Origin: an uncultured Bacteroides sp.
Lineage (GTDB): Bacteria > Bacteroidota > Bacteroidia > Bacteroidales > Bacteroidaceae
Direction: 5' to 3'
NCBI GenBank assembly: GCA_900552075.1
Contig: URYL01000013.1
Coordinates: 1 to 64,000 of the forward strand
Length of the DNA stretch: 64,000 bases
The position numbers and the translations under genes were made by a program. Below the pieces are notes generated by a model that was not told where the DNA came from, did not search any database, and worked only from the letters and a program-made list of their open reading frames with translations. Positions 1 through 8,853 of the stretch are shown piece after piece; the stretch's first letter is position 1; each line of letters begins with the position of its first letter.

Positions 1-87
1 GGAAAACCACAAAGAATATGACCTAAAAATCATGTTTTACAACACATATTAACCAAGGGGAGCAGCGCATTCAATCCTATTAACAAA

Positions 88-122
88 AAAGGCTTTCCTA
101 AGCTAAAGCCAGGAAAGCCTTT
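88..122. terminator. Hairpin terminator, bidirectional
   Basis: A perfect 12-bp inverted repeat (88-99 AAAGGCTTTCCT, 111-122 AGGAAAGCCTTT) has an 11-nt loop and A/T tracts outside both arms. It lies just past the stop codon of the minus-strand CNNM gene and probably ends its transcript. Confidence 0.75.
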
Positions 123-144
123 CAGTCACGAATTATATGCAAAA

Positions 145-1446
145 TCAAAACTCACATTCACCTTCCTCTTCCGAAGAAGGAATTGTCACCAACACTTTAT
201 CGATTCGAGCTCCATCCATATCCACGACCTCAAATACGAAATTATTCCATTCCAGCGTTTCGCCACTTTGAGGGATATGCTGCAAATATTGCAGGATCAA
301 TCCTCCAACCGTATGGTAGTCTACATCTTCCAACAAGTCCTGCCGATTGAAATAGCACAAGAAGTCATACAACGGGCACTGGCCATCCACCAGCCAACCC
401 TCTTTATTAATTCGTTTAATGATATCCGGTTCCTCTCCGGCATCGTCCATAGAACCGACCAGACCTTCCAGAATATCACGCAATGTGATAATTCCCACAC
501 AGGCCCCAAACTCATCGCAAACCAGCGCACGACTTATTTTCTGCGCCTTCATCTGTTCCAACGCCTTGTATACGTTCATATTTTCATGAAAGAAAGTAGC
601 CTCATGCACCAACGCAGGCAGGTTAAAATCCTTTTCGGGAAGATGCAATACCAAATCTTTCAGATTGACTACCCCTTTCACTTTATCCAGGTCTCCGTCT
701 TCCGTTACCGGATAAAATTCATACAATTCTTTCACCAGCACCTCCTTCACTTCGGCAGCCGTCATAGTGCTTTCCAGCGAAACAATATCACTTTTGTGCG
801 TCATAATGGAACCGACCTTCAAATCACCCAACAGAAATACACGCTGCACGATGTCCTGTTCCACAGGCTGTACTTCTCCGTCATCCGCTCCTTCCTTGAT
901 AATCGATTTAATTTCCTCTTCTGTCACCTTATTATCGGCTTCCTTAATATTCAGCAAATTGAAAATCAATTCCGTACTTTTTGAAAGCAACCAGACAAAC
1001 GGCAAGGCAATCTTGGCCAGCACATTCATCGGGCGAGCCACCAGCTTGGCCATTCTTTCGGCCATACTCATACCGATACGTTTCGGAACCAATTCTCCAA
1101 AAATGATAGTCAGATAAGTAACGATAACGACAATAATCCCCTGCGCCAATCCGGAAGCATAAGTAGCAGACACTCCCCACGAAACCAATATATTGGTCAA
1201 ATCAACCGCAATTTTATTTCCTGAATAAATACCGGTCAAAATGCCTATCAATGTAATTCCGATTTGGACGGTAGAAAGAAAGCGATCTGGATCCCCTGCC
1301 AGTTTTAATGCTACGCGAGCAGATTTATTACCTTTTTTTACGTCGGTCGACAACCGGGATTTTCGGGCTGATATTAATGCCACCTCGGACATGGCGAAAA
1401 TACCGTTCAGTACTATCAACCCGATAATAATGATTATTTCATCCAT
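145..1446 (-). CDS. Hemolysin-family (CNNM/CorC-type) membrane protein with CBS domains
   Basis: The N-terminal third is a DUF21/CNNM membrane domain with several hydrophobic segments, starting with an isoleucine-rich helix and including the helix that carries GELVPKRIGMS. A CBS pair follows (VKGVVNLKDLV, ALVCDEFGACVGIITLRDILE), then a C-terminal CorC/HlyC domain ending in an acidic tail. Members of this family are linked to magnesium or cobalt efflux and are often mislabelled as hemolysins; transport here is inferred from the family. An in-frame ATG four codons upstream (1458) is possible. I prefer 1446 because a TAAATTTG -7 box at 1475-1482 then leaves a normal leader. It appears monocistronic. 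Confidence 0.85.
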   Translation of the reverse strand: MDEIIIIIGLIVLNGIFAMSEVALISARKSRLSTDVKKGNKSARVALKLAGDPDRFLSTVQIGITLIGILTGIYSGNKIAVDLTNILVSWGVSATYASGLAQGIIVVIVTYLTIIFGELVPKRIGMSMAERMAKLVARPMNVLAKIALPFVWLLSKSTELIFNLLNIKEADNKVTEEEIKSIIKEGADDGEVQPVEQDIVQRVFLLGDLKVGSIMTHKSDIVSLESTMTAAEVKEVLVKELYEFYPVTEDGDLDKVKGVVNLKDLVLHLPEKDFNLPALVHEATFFHENMNVYKALEQMKAQKISRALVCDEFGACVGIITLRDILEGLVGSMDDAGEEPDIIKRINKEGWLVDGQCPLYDFLCYFNRQDLLEDVDYHTVGGLILQYLQHIPQSGETLEWNNFVFEVVDMDGARIDKVLVTIPSSEEEGECEF

Positions 1447-1474
1447 ATATAAAAACAAGTGTGTTTCAAAGGAG

Positions 1475-1482
1475 CAAATTTA
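1475..1482 (-). promoter_or_regulatory. Bacteroidota -7 box upstream of the CNNM gene
   Basis: On the minus strand this reads TAAATTTG, an exact match to TAnnTTTG, about 30 nt before the ATG. I see no well-spaced -33 element. Confidence 0.5.
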
Positions 1483-1500
1483 ACGGAATGTTCATATCCA

Positions 1501-1555
1501 AAAAAGTGAGCTGTCTATAATTAAATTGTTTTAACAAACAGACAGCCCACTTTTT
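1501..1555 (-). terminator. Terminator after the aldo/keto reductase
   Basis: Sixteen-nucleotide arms (1501-1516 and 1540-1555) differ at one position, which becomes a G-U wobble in the minus-strand RNA, and the downstream arm ends in a T run on that strand. It separates the aldo/keto reductase gene from the CNNM gene. Confidence 0.7.
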
Positions 1556-1596
1556 TTACATTTTCCTTTCTCCCTCAAACACACGAGATTAAAGGC

Positions 1597-2598
1597 CTAC
1601 GCAAGAATCTCATCAATGCTCCGAAGCTCATCTTCCACAAAAGAAAGATTATCCAACGCTTTCAGGCTGTCGCCCAACTGTTCCACGGAACTGGCTCCAA
1701 CCAACACCGAAGTGACCGATGCATCTTTCAGCAACCAGGCCAATGCCATCTCAGCCAGCGACTGTCCGCGCATACGTGCCCGTTCATTCAATGCCTGAAT
1801 CTTTCTCAAGACTTCTGCTGTAAGTGCCTCTTTTTTCAAGAAGCCACCCCGGGCAATACGGGAGTCCTCCGGAATGCCATTCAAGTAACGATTGGTCAGA
1901 AGCCCTTGGGCCAAAGGAGAAAAAGCCACAAACCCCGCCCCATTTTCTTTTACCGCCTTCAAGATTCCCTGTGACTCCGGTTCACGCACCAACATACTGT
2001 AACGCCCTTGGTACAACAAGCAAGGCACATCCCGTTCCTTCAGGTAACGACTGGCAAACAAATAGGCTTCCAAAGGATACTTGGACAAACCCACATACAA
2101 AGCCTTTCCCTGATGTACGATATCCACCAACGTCTGAAGTGTTTCTTCCAGCGGAGTTTCCGGATCATACCGATGCGAATAAAACACATCCACATATTCC
2201 AGGTTCATCCGTTTCAGGCTCTGGTCCAAACTGGCCATCAGATGCTTGCGGGATCCCCAGTTGCCATACGGGCCCGGCCACATGTCGTGTCCCGCCTTTG
2301 TAGAAATAAACAGTTCATCCCGGTAAGGAGCCAATGACGATTTCATGATCTGTCCGAAAGTCTCTTCGGCCGAGCCATACGACGGGCCGTAATTATTAGC
2401 CAGGTCAAAATGTGTAATCCCATGATCGAAGGCATAATGCAACTTCTTCCGACTGAGCGAAAGGGTATCCATATCCCCGAAATTATGCCATAATCCCAGT
2501 GAAATAGCCGGCAACATCACTCCACTTCGTCCGGCACGACGATACTGCATGCCACAATCGTAGCGATTTTCTGCCGCAGCGTAAACAGGTGCTATCAT
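1597..2598 (-). CDS. Aldo/keto reductase, YghZ-like
   Basis: A single TIM-barrel oxidoreductase of the NADPH-dependent aldo/keto reductase family. Visible tetrad elements are Asp in FDLANNYG, Tyr in the same stretch, Lys in FISTKAGHD and His in FYSHRYDP. The opening LPAISLGLWHNFGD and the WPGPYGNWGSRKHL segment resemble E. coli YghZ (L-glyceraldehyde 3-phosphate reductase), so a small aldehyde or methylglyoxal-type substrate is likely. I chose the fourth-codon ATG (MIAPVYAA) over the ATG at 2607 because it gives a YghZ-length lead. The gene stands alone between a promoter and a terminator. Confidence 0.85.
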   Translation of the reverse strand: MIAPVYAAAENRYDCGMQYRRAGRSGVMLPAISLGLWHNFGDMDTLSLSRKKLHYAFDHGITHFDLANNYGPSYGSAEETFGQIMKSSLAPYRDELFISTKAGHDMWPGPYGNWGSRKHLMASLDQSLKRMNLEYVDVFYSHRYDPETPLEETLQTLVDIVHQGKALYVGLSKYPLEAYLFASRYLKERDVPCLLYQGRYSMLVREPESQGILKAVKENGAGFVAFSPLAQGLLTNRYLNGIPEDSRIARGGFLKKEALTAEVLRKIQALNERARMRGQSLAEMALAWLLKDASVTSVLVGASSVEQLGDSLKALDNLSFVEDELRSIDEILA

Positions 2599-2643
2599 AA
2601 AATACAAGTATAATAAAAGGGAAACAAATTCATCTATTTATCA

Positions 2644-2651
2644 CAAAAATA
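2644..2651 (-). promoter_or_regulatory. -7 box for the aldo/keto reductase
   Basis: TATTTTTG on the minus strand matches TAnnTTTG, about 45 nt upstream of the chosen ATG. It lies in the divergent gap shared with the alpha/beta hydrolase. Confidence 0.45.
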
Positions 2652-2716
2652 GTCTTTATTTTCAAACGAGCTTCCATCTCTGTGACCATATCCGCATATC
2701 TATAAGAAAAATTTAA

Positions 2717-2724
2717 TATATTTG
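2717..2724 (+). promoter_or_regulatory. -7 box for the alpha/beta hydrolase
   Basis: TATATTTG matches TAnnTTTG and lies 28 nt before the ATG at 2753. Confidence 0.5.
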
Positions 2725-2752
2725 TCTCTATACTGACCAATATTCCATTCCC

Positions 2753-4015
2753 ATGAAGATTATAAAAAAATGGATTTCCCTGCTCCTGTGGGCAGGCTGC
2801 ATCACTTGCTATGCCCAGCAAACCAACCTGCAACGAGCCACCAACATTTTGCATTGGATGAAAAACGCCCAAAGCGACAGTATCTATGCCTGTTTCGATG
2901 CAAAGATGCAGCAGGCCGTTCCTTTGTCGCAGTTAAAAGACATGTGGGCACAAGTAGAGCAACAAGTTGGCCCATTGGAAAAAGAGAAAGAATGGAAACA
3001 AGATGCCATCGACGGTACAGTGGTCTACTATACTGATTTGAAATTTCAACGCGCTCCGCTACGCTTTCTGGTAGCCTTCAATACCGAAAACAAAGTAAGC
3101 GGACTCCGGTTGCTCCCAGTTCCTCCAGAAGAAAAACCGTTGGTCGTCCCGTTCGACAGCATACACTTGGAAGAATCACCCGTTGAAGTAGTTACCGGAA
3201 ATTACAAACTCCCTGGTGCCCTTACCCGTCCGAAAGGAAAGACCTGTCTTCCGATTGTCATCTTGGTGCATGGCTCCGGACCACAAGACCGAGACGGGAG
3301 CATCGGCCCCAACAAGATTTACCGGGATATTGCCTGGGGACTGGCCGCTCAAGGCATAGCCGTACTTCGCTATGACAAACGCACGTATGTATATGGAAAA
3401 GCCTCCGTTCCGGAAGGAAAAGACATCACCCCTGAAGAAGAAGTAATAGAAGATGCGGTTTCAGCCTGCCAATTAGCAGCATCCCTGCCTTTTGTGGATA
3501 AACAGAAAGTCTTCGTAGCCGGACACAGTTTAGGAGGATTGCTGGCTCCGCTCATCGCTTCACGCTGCCCGTCGGTCAACGGACTCATTCTGCTGGCCGC
3601 TCCTTCCCGCTCACAGGATGACATCCTCAAAGAACAACTGCGTTATCTGGCTTCCTTAAACGGAAATACAGACGAGGCACTTCTCGCCCAGCAATACCAA
3701 CAAGTGAAAGCCTCTGCTCCGCAAGCTTATTGGAACTACCTGGACAAGTACGCTCCTGTCATGACGGCCTATTCCTTGTCCATTCCCATGCTCTTCCTAC
3801 AAGGAGAGCGTGACTACCAAGTGACCATGCAGGATTTTTCCATGTGGAAGTTAGGAATGTTCGGCAAAACAAACGCAACTTTCTACTCCTACCCTACGTT
3901 AAACCACTGTTTCATGGAGGGTACCGGAAAATCGACCCCAATGGAATACAATCATCCTGCACGGGTATCTGAAAAAGTAATAGAAGACATAGCAAAATGG
4001 GTCACCCAGAAATGA
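2753..4015 (+). CDS. Secreted alpha/beta hydrolase with N-terminal DUF3887-like domain
   Basis: A signal peptide (about residues 1-21, ending TCYA) precedes a roughly 100-residue domain of the DUF3887 type and then an alpha/beta-hydrolase domain. Catalytic elements visible are the oxyanion region HGSGPQDRDG, the nucleophile elbow GHSLGG, Asp in GERDYQVT and His in TLNHCFM. The family comprises serine esterases or peptidases of unknown natural substrate, and cell-envelope location is inferred from the signal. Its 3' end overlaps the left arm of a hairpin, and it converges on the DPP-IV gene. The PUL peptidases follow immediately, but shared function is not shown. Confidence 0.85.
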   Translation: MKIIKKWISLLLWAGCITCYAQQTNLQRATNILHWMKNAQSDSIYACFDAKMQQAVPLSQLKDMWAQVEQQVGPLEKEKEWKQDAIDGTVVYYTDLKFQRAPLRFLVAFNTENKVSGLRLLPVPPEEKPLVVPFDSIHLEESPVEVVTGNYKLPGALTRPKGKTCLPIVILVHGSGPQDRDGSIGPNKIYRDIAWGLAAQGIAVLRYDKRTYVYGKASVPEGKDITPEEEVIEDAVSACQLAASLPFVDKQKVFVAGHSLGGLLAPLIASRCPSVNGLILLAAPSRSQDDILKEQLRYLASLNGNTDEALLAQQYQQVKASAPQAYWNYLDKYAPVMTAYSLSIPMLFLQGERDYQVTMQDFSMWKLGMFGKTNATFYSYPTLNHCFMEGTGKSTPMEYNHPARVSEKVIEDIAKWVTQK

Positions 4016-4025
4016 GTGACCCATT
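3996..4025. terminator. Hairpin spanning a stop codon
   Basis: Arms AATGGGTCAC (3996-4005) and GTGACCCATT (4016-4025) are perfect complements. The hydrolase stop codon (4013-4015) sits in the loop. It serves convergent genes from both sides. Confidence 0.6.
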
Positions 4026-4047
4026 GTATTATCAGTAGCCGAACGAT

Positions 4048-6312
4048 TTATTTTCCAGTTTTTACTTTATCCCATGAAGGAGGAGTAACTCCCATCAAAT
4101 TGCGGACAAAGAAATCATATCGTTTGTGTTCGCCGAAATCTTCTCCCATAGTATGGTGAGCACCCGGAATGACTACCAGTTCAAAATCCTTGTTGGCCTT
4201 TTCCAACGCATTGACCACCTGCATCGTAGAAGAGGGGTCTACATTGTCGTCCAGTTCGCCGACCACCAGCATCAGCGGACGAGAGAGACGGTAAGCATTG
4301 TCCACATTGGAACAAGCGCTGTAAGATTCGTCCACCGGATACCCCATCCAAAGTTCATTCCACCAGATTTTATCCATGCGGTTGTCGTGGCAGCCACAAG
4401 CTGAATAAGCTGCTTTATAAAATTCAGGATGGAACAATACGGCACCCGTAGATTCCTGTCCGCCGGCAGAACAACCGAAGATTCCTACACGGTCGATGTC
4501 CATGTAAGGATATTTCTGTGCGGCCGCCTTAATCCAGGCAATATGGTCGGGTAGTCCGGCATCTTTCAAGTTCTTGTAACATACTTCCTCAAACTCTTTG
4601 GAGCGGAAAGAAGTAGTCATACCGTCTACCTGTACCACGATAAATCCAAGTTCAGCCAAAGAAGTCATCCACCAATTGTAAGAAGAGAAGGTTTTCGGCA
4701 CATACTGGTCGCCCGGACCGGAATAGATATATTCAATTACCGGATATTTCTTTGACGGATCGAAATTGGACGGGCGACAAATGATGCCCCACATATCCGT
4801 TTTTCCGTCACGACCTTTGGCAGTAAACACCTCTGGAGCCTTCCAGCCGTTAGCCAACAACGCGGAAATATCTGCTTTTTCCAATTGCATGCGGATTTTT
4901 CCATCCTTTGCCTCACGCAGTACGGTAACAGGTGCCTGGTCTACCTTACTATACACATCCACCAGATATTTGTGATCGGGTGAATACCAGCACTGGTGCA
5001 TACCTTCTTCAGGAGTCAGTTCCACCAAGTGGCTGCCGTCGAAGTTGATTTTGTAATAATGAATCAGATAAGGGTCTTCATTCTTGTTCATGCCATTAGC
5101 GGAGAAATAAATCACCCCATTGGCCTCATCCACATACTGAACGCCACGCACATACCATTCGCCTTTGGTTATCTGATTCAACGGTTTTCCGGTAGCCCGG
5201 TCATACATATACAAGTGATTGTAATTATCCCGTTCGCTCGACCAGATAATCCGCTTGCCGTCGCTCAGGTAATTACGGTAAATACGCGGATAGTTCACAT
5301 ATTTTTCCTCTTTCTCTTCAATCAACGGACGAACCGTTCCATCAACTGCCGACATTTCCAATACCCGATACACCTTGTGTCCACGTTCATTGTATTCAAA
5401 GGTAATGCCTTTGCTGTCTGCATTCCACATCGGAGCCGACAAATCATACTGATGACTGAACAACTCAGTAGAAGGAATCAACCGACGACCGGATTCCACT
5501 TCAAAAATACAAGGCACCTTGAAACGCAGTTCGTCACCAGGTTTGGCATACTCCTGCTTGTGCAACTTCGGCTGTGATTGGTCGGCAGGAGAAGATTCCA
5601 CATAATACACATAGCGTTTCTCTACCGGACGAATCCGGCAAGAAACCACCGACTTGGAGTCGGGCGACCACTGGATGTAAGAAGAGTAATAATTGCTTAA
5701 CGTACCATCCTGGCTCAGCTGCTTCTCTTTTCCGGTCGCAATCTCACGGGCATACACATTGTCATTCTTGATGAAAGCTACCCATTTCCCATCGGGAGAA
5801 GTCACCGGACCTCCATCTTTCTCATCGTCCACTTCCATCCAATGGCGTTCTTTGCCACGGGGAGGAATCGCACCTTCATCCAACAAACGATTGTGCTTGA
5901 TGCTGTAAGCCCAGAACTTTCCATCCAGTTGGAAACGTAAGGTATCAAGTGAAGTATTCAACCTGCAATTCTGAAGCGGAAGATGATAGGCATCTACCTT
6001 ACGGCCTGACTTTTCAGACAAGGCACTGGCCATTTTCTGCTGATTGAACAAAGCTGTCCGTTTGGCCGATGCCGCATCCACCTTCACATATTCGTTTCCT
6101 TTCTCGGTCTGACATACATACCAGAAAGAAGAAGTATGTTCTACCCAGTGAGGTACTACTCCGGCATAAAGCACTTGCTTCATGCTATATTTCTCTCGTA
6201 ATGCATAAGCCCGGTTGTAATCATCGACCGTACCCTGTGCTAAAAGCGGCATACAAGATGCACTTCCCAGCATAATGGACAAAAGTCCAGATTTCCATAA
6301 ATTGTTTTTCAT
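4048..6312 (-). CDS. Dipeptidyl peptidase IV-like S9 serine peptidase
   Basis: A signal peptide (ending PLLAQG) is followed by an eight-bladed DPPIV-N propeller and a C-terminal prolyl-oligopeptidase domain. The triad is visible as Ser in GIFGCSAGG (about residue 615), Asp in GELDDNVDP (about 688) and His in GAHHTMG (about 720). The length, 754 residues, fits DPP-IV. The family removes Xaa-Pro or Xaa-Ala dipeptides from N termini, normally in the periplasm. It is the last gene after GH97-GH43-GH127, separated by a terminator-like hairpin. Its proline specificity is one reason to suspect a proline-rich glycoprotein substrate for the locus. It could also be a housekeeping peptidase lying next to the PUL. 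Confidence 0.9.
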   Translation of the reverse strand: MKNNLWKSGLLSIMLGSASCMPLLAQGTVDDYNRAYALREKYSMKQVLYAGVVPHWVEHTSSFWYVCQTEKGNEYVKVDAASAKRTALFNQQKMASALSEKSGRKVDAYHLPLQNCRLNTSLDTLRFQLDGKFWAYSIKHNRLLDEGAIPPRGKERHWMEVDDEKDGGPVTSPDGKWVAFIKNDNVYAREIATGKEKQLSQDGTLSNYYSSYIQWSPDSKSVVSCRIRPVEKRYVYYVESSPADQSQPKLHKQEYAKPGDELRFKVPCIFEVESGRRLIPSTELFSHQYDLSAPMWNADSKGITFEYNERGHKVYRVLEMSAVDGTVRPLIEEKEEKYVNYPRIYRNYLSDGKRIIWSSERDNYNHLYMYDRATGKPLNQITKGEWYVRGVQYVDEANGVIYFSANGMNKNEDPYLIHYYKINFDGSHLVELTPEEGMHQCWYSPDHKYLVDVYSKVDQAPVTVLREAKDGKIRMQLEKADISALLANGWKAPEVFTAKGRDGKTDMWGIICRPSNFDPSKKYPVIEYIYSGPGDQYVPKTFSSYNWWMTSLAELGFIVVQVDGMTTSFRSKEFEEVCYKNLKDAGLPDHIAWIKAAAQKYPYMDIDRVGIFGCSAGGQESTGAVLFHPEFYKAAYSACGCHDNRMDKIWWNELWMGYPVDESYSACSNVDNAYRLSRPLMLVVGELDDNVDPSSTMQVVNALEKANKDFELVVIPGAHHTMGEDFGEHKRYDFFVRNLMGVTPPSWDKVKTGK

Positions 6313-6324
6313 TGTGTTTTATTT

Positions 6325-6380
6325 AAAAAATCGGGACCTCAGATATTCTTTCTCGCGTCCAAGAATATCCAAAGCCCCGA
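6325..6380 (-). terminator. Terminator or attenuator between GH127 and DPP-IV
   Basis: A two-part stem, with inner arms 6342-6350 and 6361-6369 and outer TCGGG (6331-6335) with CCCGA (6376-6380), is followed on the minus strand by six T at 6325-6330. The DPP-IV ATG is only about 12 nt further on, so the hairpin lies in what would be its leader. Confidence 0.65.
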
Positions 6381-6414
6381 ATCTGATTGCATTATTATCT
6401 ATAAATTATCATGG

Positions 6415-8823
6415 TTATTTCACTTCCCATTCATACAAGCCTGAAGAGTTTTTATCCGGCTGAACGACTTCCAGTTTCACCGCCTTGGTCTTTACCGGTT
6501 CAAACTCTACGGTGTTCGGATTGCCTTTCTTCACGCCATATTCCGAAATATTCTGTACCGGAGTCCAGTTGCCAGAAGCATCTTTGTAATAAATCTTCCA
6601 AGCTTTCGGCACACGACAACCACCCCATGGGGCATCGTCAAACCAGTAAACCGTAGAGCTCGAAACTTCCATTTCTTCCGGGAATTCGTAAGAAATCCAT
6701 TCCGTAGTACCTTCTTTCGGCCACCAATGATAATAAGGAATGGTACGGTCGTTTTCATCCTTCGGTACCAGCCCGTCGGTAATAGCAGACAAAGAAGTCA
6801 CTTTATGGGATGCATCAATCTTACTCTTGGAAGCCAGGGTAGGAACCGCTACTGGACGAGTGGCACTCACTTCATTCGGCAACCATACCGCCATGTTGCC
6901 GGCTCCACGGTGTGCCCATGCATAATACGGAATCATTGTCAGGGTATGATCTTTAGCCACCAGACGACCCGACTCATCGTATTCCAAGGTCTGGGCCTGT
7001 GTCTTGATTTCATTGATACCATACAGCAAATCCGGTTTTTCTACCACTTCAAACTTCGGTGTGCGGTTCATCAATACGCTCAATACATCGAAATCATTGT
7101 CCGGCCATTCTGCACAATAGACAATCGGGCCACGTTCTACAGATACCCGACCACGGTCAGCTTCTACTTTACCGTTGGCTCTTACCGTACGTACGTTCAT
7201 ATCAAAATGGATTTCTACCTTATCTCCCTTCTTCCATTTCCGGTCGATAGTCAGATATCCTTTCTCTAAATCCGATTTCACTTCTTGTCCGTTCACCTTT
7301 ACACTGTATTTCGGACGACTGCCGTCTGTATAAGTATACAAGTCACTTGGAACGACCTGGTTGCGTACCCATCCCGGGATACGAATCTTCATGGCAAACT
7401 GTCCAGCTGAATTGCGGTCTACGGCCAACGTGATGTCTCCGTTCCAAGGATAAGAAGTGGTCTGTGACAAGGTCACCTTCTTGCCATTTACTTTCAGCGT
7501 GGCATTGTTAGCGATAAACAGGTTCACATACACATCCTTGTCTTTTACTGCATACACATAACCCGGTACAGAAGGGATGAAACGACAGATATTAGACGGG
7601 CAACAAGCACAACCAAACCACGGCTGGCGCTGATGCTGTCCCATAGATTCCAACGGGTTCGGATAGAAGAATGAACCACCATCCAATGACACGCCTGAAA
7701 TCAGTCCGTTGTACAACGTACGTTCCAGCACATCGTAATACTTGGAATCCCCGTGCAAGAGGAACAGACGGTAGTTCATATATACATTTCCGATAGCGGC
7801 ACAAGTCTCACAATATGCCGACATGTTAGGAAGTTCATAATTCTTTCCGAAAGCTTCCCCATTGTTAGTGGCACCAATACCACCGGTAATATACAATTTC
7901 TTGGAAACGATGTTCTCCCAAATACGGTCAATGGCATGCACATACGCTGTATCTCCTGTCAAGGCAGCCACATCGGCCATACCAGAATACATGTAAGCCG
8001 CACGTACGGCATGACCTACGGCCTCATCCTGTTCAATCACCGGCTTATGAGCCTGACTGTATTCATCCCGGCGAGAAGTATAGCCACGCTTGTCCAGGAA
8101 GAATTTAGCTTCATCCAAATATTTCTGGTCACCTGTTACCAGATACAGTTTGGCCAATGCCATTTCCGCAATCTGATGTCCCGGTACACGCACCTGCTGT
8201 CCCGGCTTGTCACCGATTTCCCGGCACACACAATCCGCATAACGGATTGCAATATCCAAAAAGTTCCGCTGTCCCGTAGCCTGATAATGGGCAATGGCTC
8301 CTTCAATCATGTGTCCTAAGTTATAGAACTCATGGCTCAGTTCCTCTACTTTTTCCCAGCGTTTGCTACCCGCCCATTCATGTGGATGTTTGGGGTTCAT
8401 GGTACGTGCCGTGTACAGATAACCGTCGGGCTCCTGTGCCGCAGCTACAATCACGAGTACACTGTCAATATATTTCTTCAACTTCTCATCCGGATATGTC
8501 TGAAGCAAATAACTTGCTCCTTCAATGGTCTTGTACACATCGGTATCATCGAACGAATATCCCGTTACCTTGTTGTTCTCACTCGGATGAGCGGCCATTT
8601 CAAAATTCTTGTAACGTCCGGTTTCTTCACATTTGCTGAATGCCAACGGAATCGTCACTTCCCGACTTGCTTTCAAACGTTGTCCCCAGAAAGAATCCGT
8701 CAGTTTTACTGAAGTAAACGGAACCGGATCAATCGGATAACCGTGTGCCGGAGTTTTCTTCTGTGCGTATGCCCCGCCTCCTATCAATGAAAAGAGCAGA
8801 GCCGAAATCACTAGTTTTTTCAT
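6415..8823 (-). CDS. GH127 beta-L-arabinofuranosidase, periplasmic form
   Basis: A classic signal peptide (about residues 1-20, ending GGAYA) precedes a DUF1680/GH127 (alpha/alpha)6 barrel and beta-sandwich domains. The zinc and catalytic cysteine set known from HypBA1 of Bifidobacterium longum is intact: Glu339 and Cys341 in YCETCAA, Cys407 and Cys408 in GCACCPSN. The family releases beta-L-arabinofuranose, for example from hydroxyproline-linked arabino-oligosaccharides or rhamnogalacturonan II. The C-terminal 120 residues look like a carbohydrate-binding sandwich. It follows the GH43 gene by 30 bp in the same transcript and is a diverged paralogue of the GH127 at 23732-26170. Confidence 0.92.
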   Translation of the reverse strand: MKKLVISALLFSLIGGGAYAQKKTPAHGYPIDPVPFTSVKLTDSFWGQRLKASREVTIPLAFSKCEETGRYKNFEMAAHPSENNKVTGYSFDDTDVYKTIEGASYLLQTYPDEKLKKYIDSVLVIVAAAQEPDGYLYTARTMNPKHPHEWAGSKRWEKVEELSHEFYNLGHMIEGAIAHYQATGQRNFLDIAIRYADCVCREIGDKPGQQVRVPGHQIAEMALAKLYLVTGDQKYLDEAKFFLDKRGYTSRRDEYSQAHKPVIEQDEAVGHAVRAAYMYSGMADVAALTGDTAYVHAIDRIWENIVSKKLYITGGIGATNNGEAFGKNYELPNMSAYCETCAAIGNVYMNYRLFLLHGDSKYYDVLERTLYNGLISGVSLDGGSFFYPNPLESMGQHQRQPWFGCACCPSNICRFIPSVPGYVYAVKDKDVYVNLFIANNATLKVNGKKVTLSQTTSYPWNGDITLAVDRNSAGQFAMKIRIPGWVRNQVVPSDLYTYTDGSRPKYSVKVNGQEVKSDLEKGYLTIDRKWKKGDKVEIHFDMNVRTVRANGKVEADRGRVSVERGPIVYCAEWPDNDFDVLSVLMNRTPKFEVVEKPDLLYGINEIKTQAQTLEYDESGRLVAKDHTLTMIPYYAWAHRGAGNMAVWLPNEVSATRPVAVPTLASKSKIDASHKVTSLSAITDGLVPKDENDRTIPYYHWWPKEGTTEWISYEFPEEMEVSSSTVYWFDDAPWGGCRVPKAWKIYYKDASGNWTPVQNISEYGVKKGNPNTVEFEPVKTKAVKLEVVQPDKNSSGLYEWEVK

Positions 8824-8853
8824 GGTTTCTTTTTTATTTATTGGTTATTTTCT

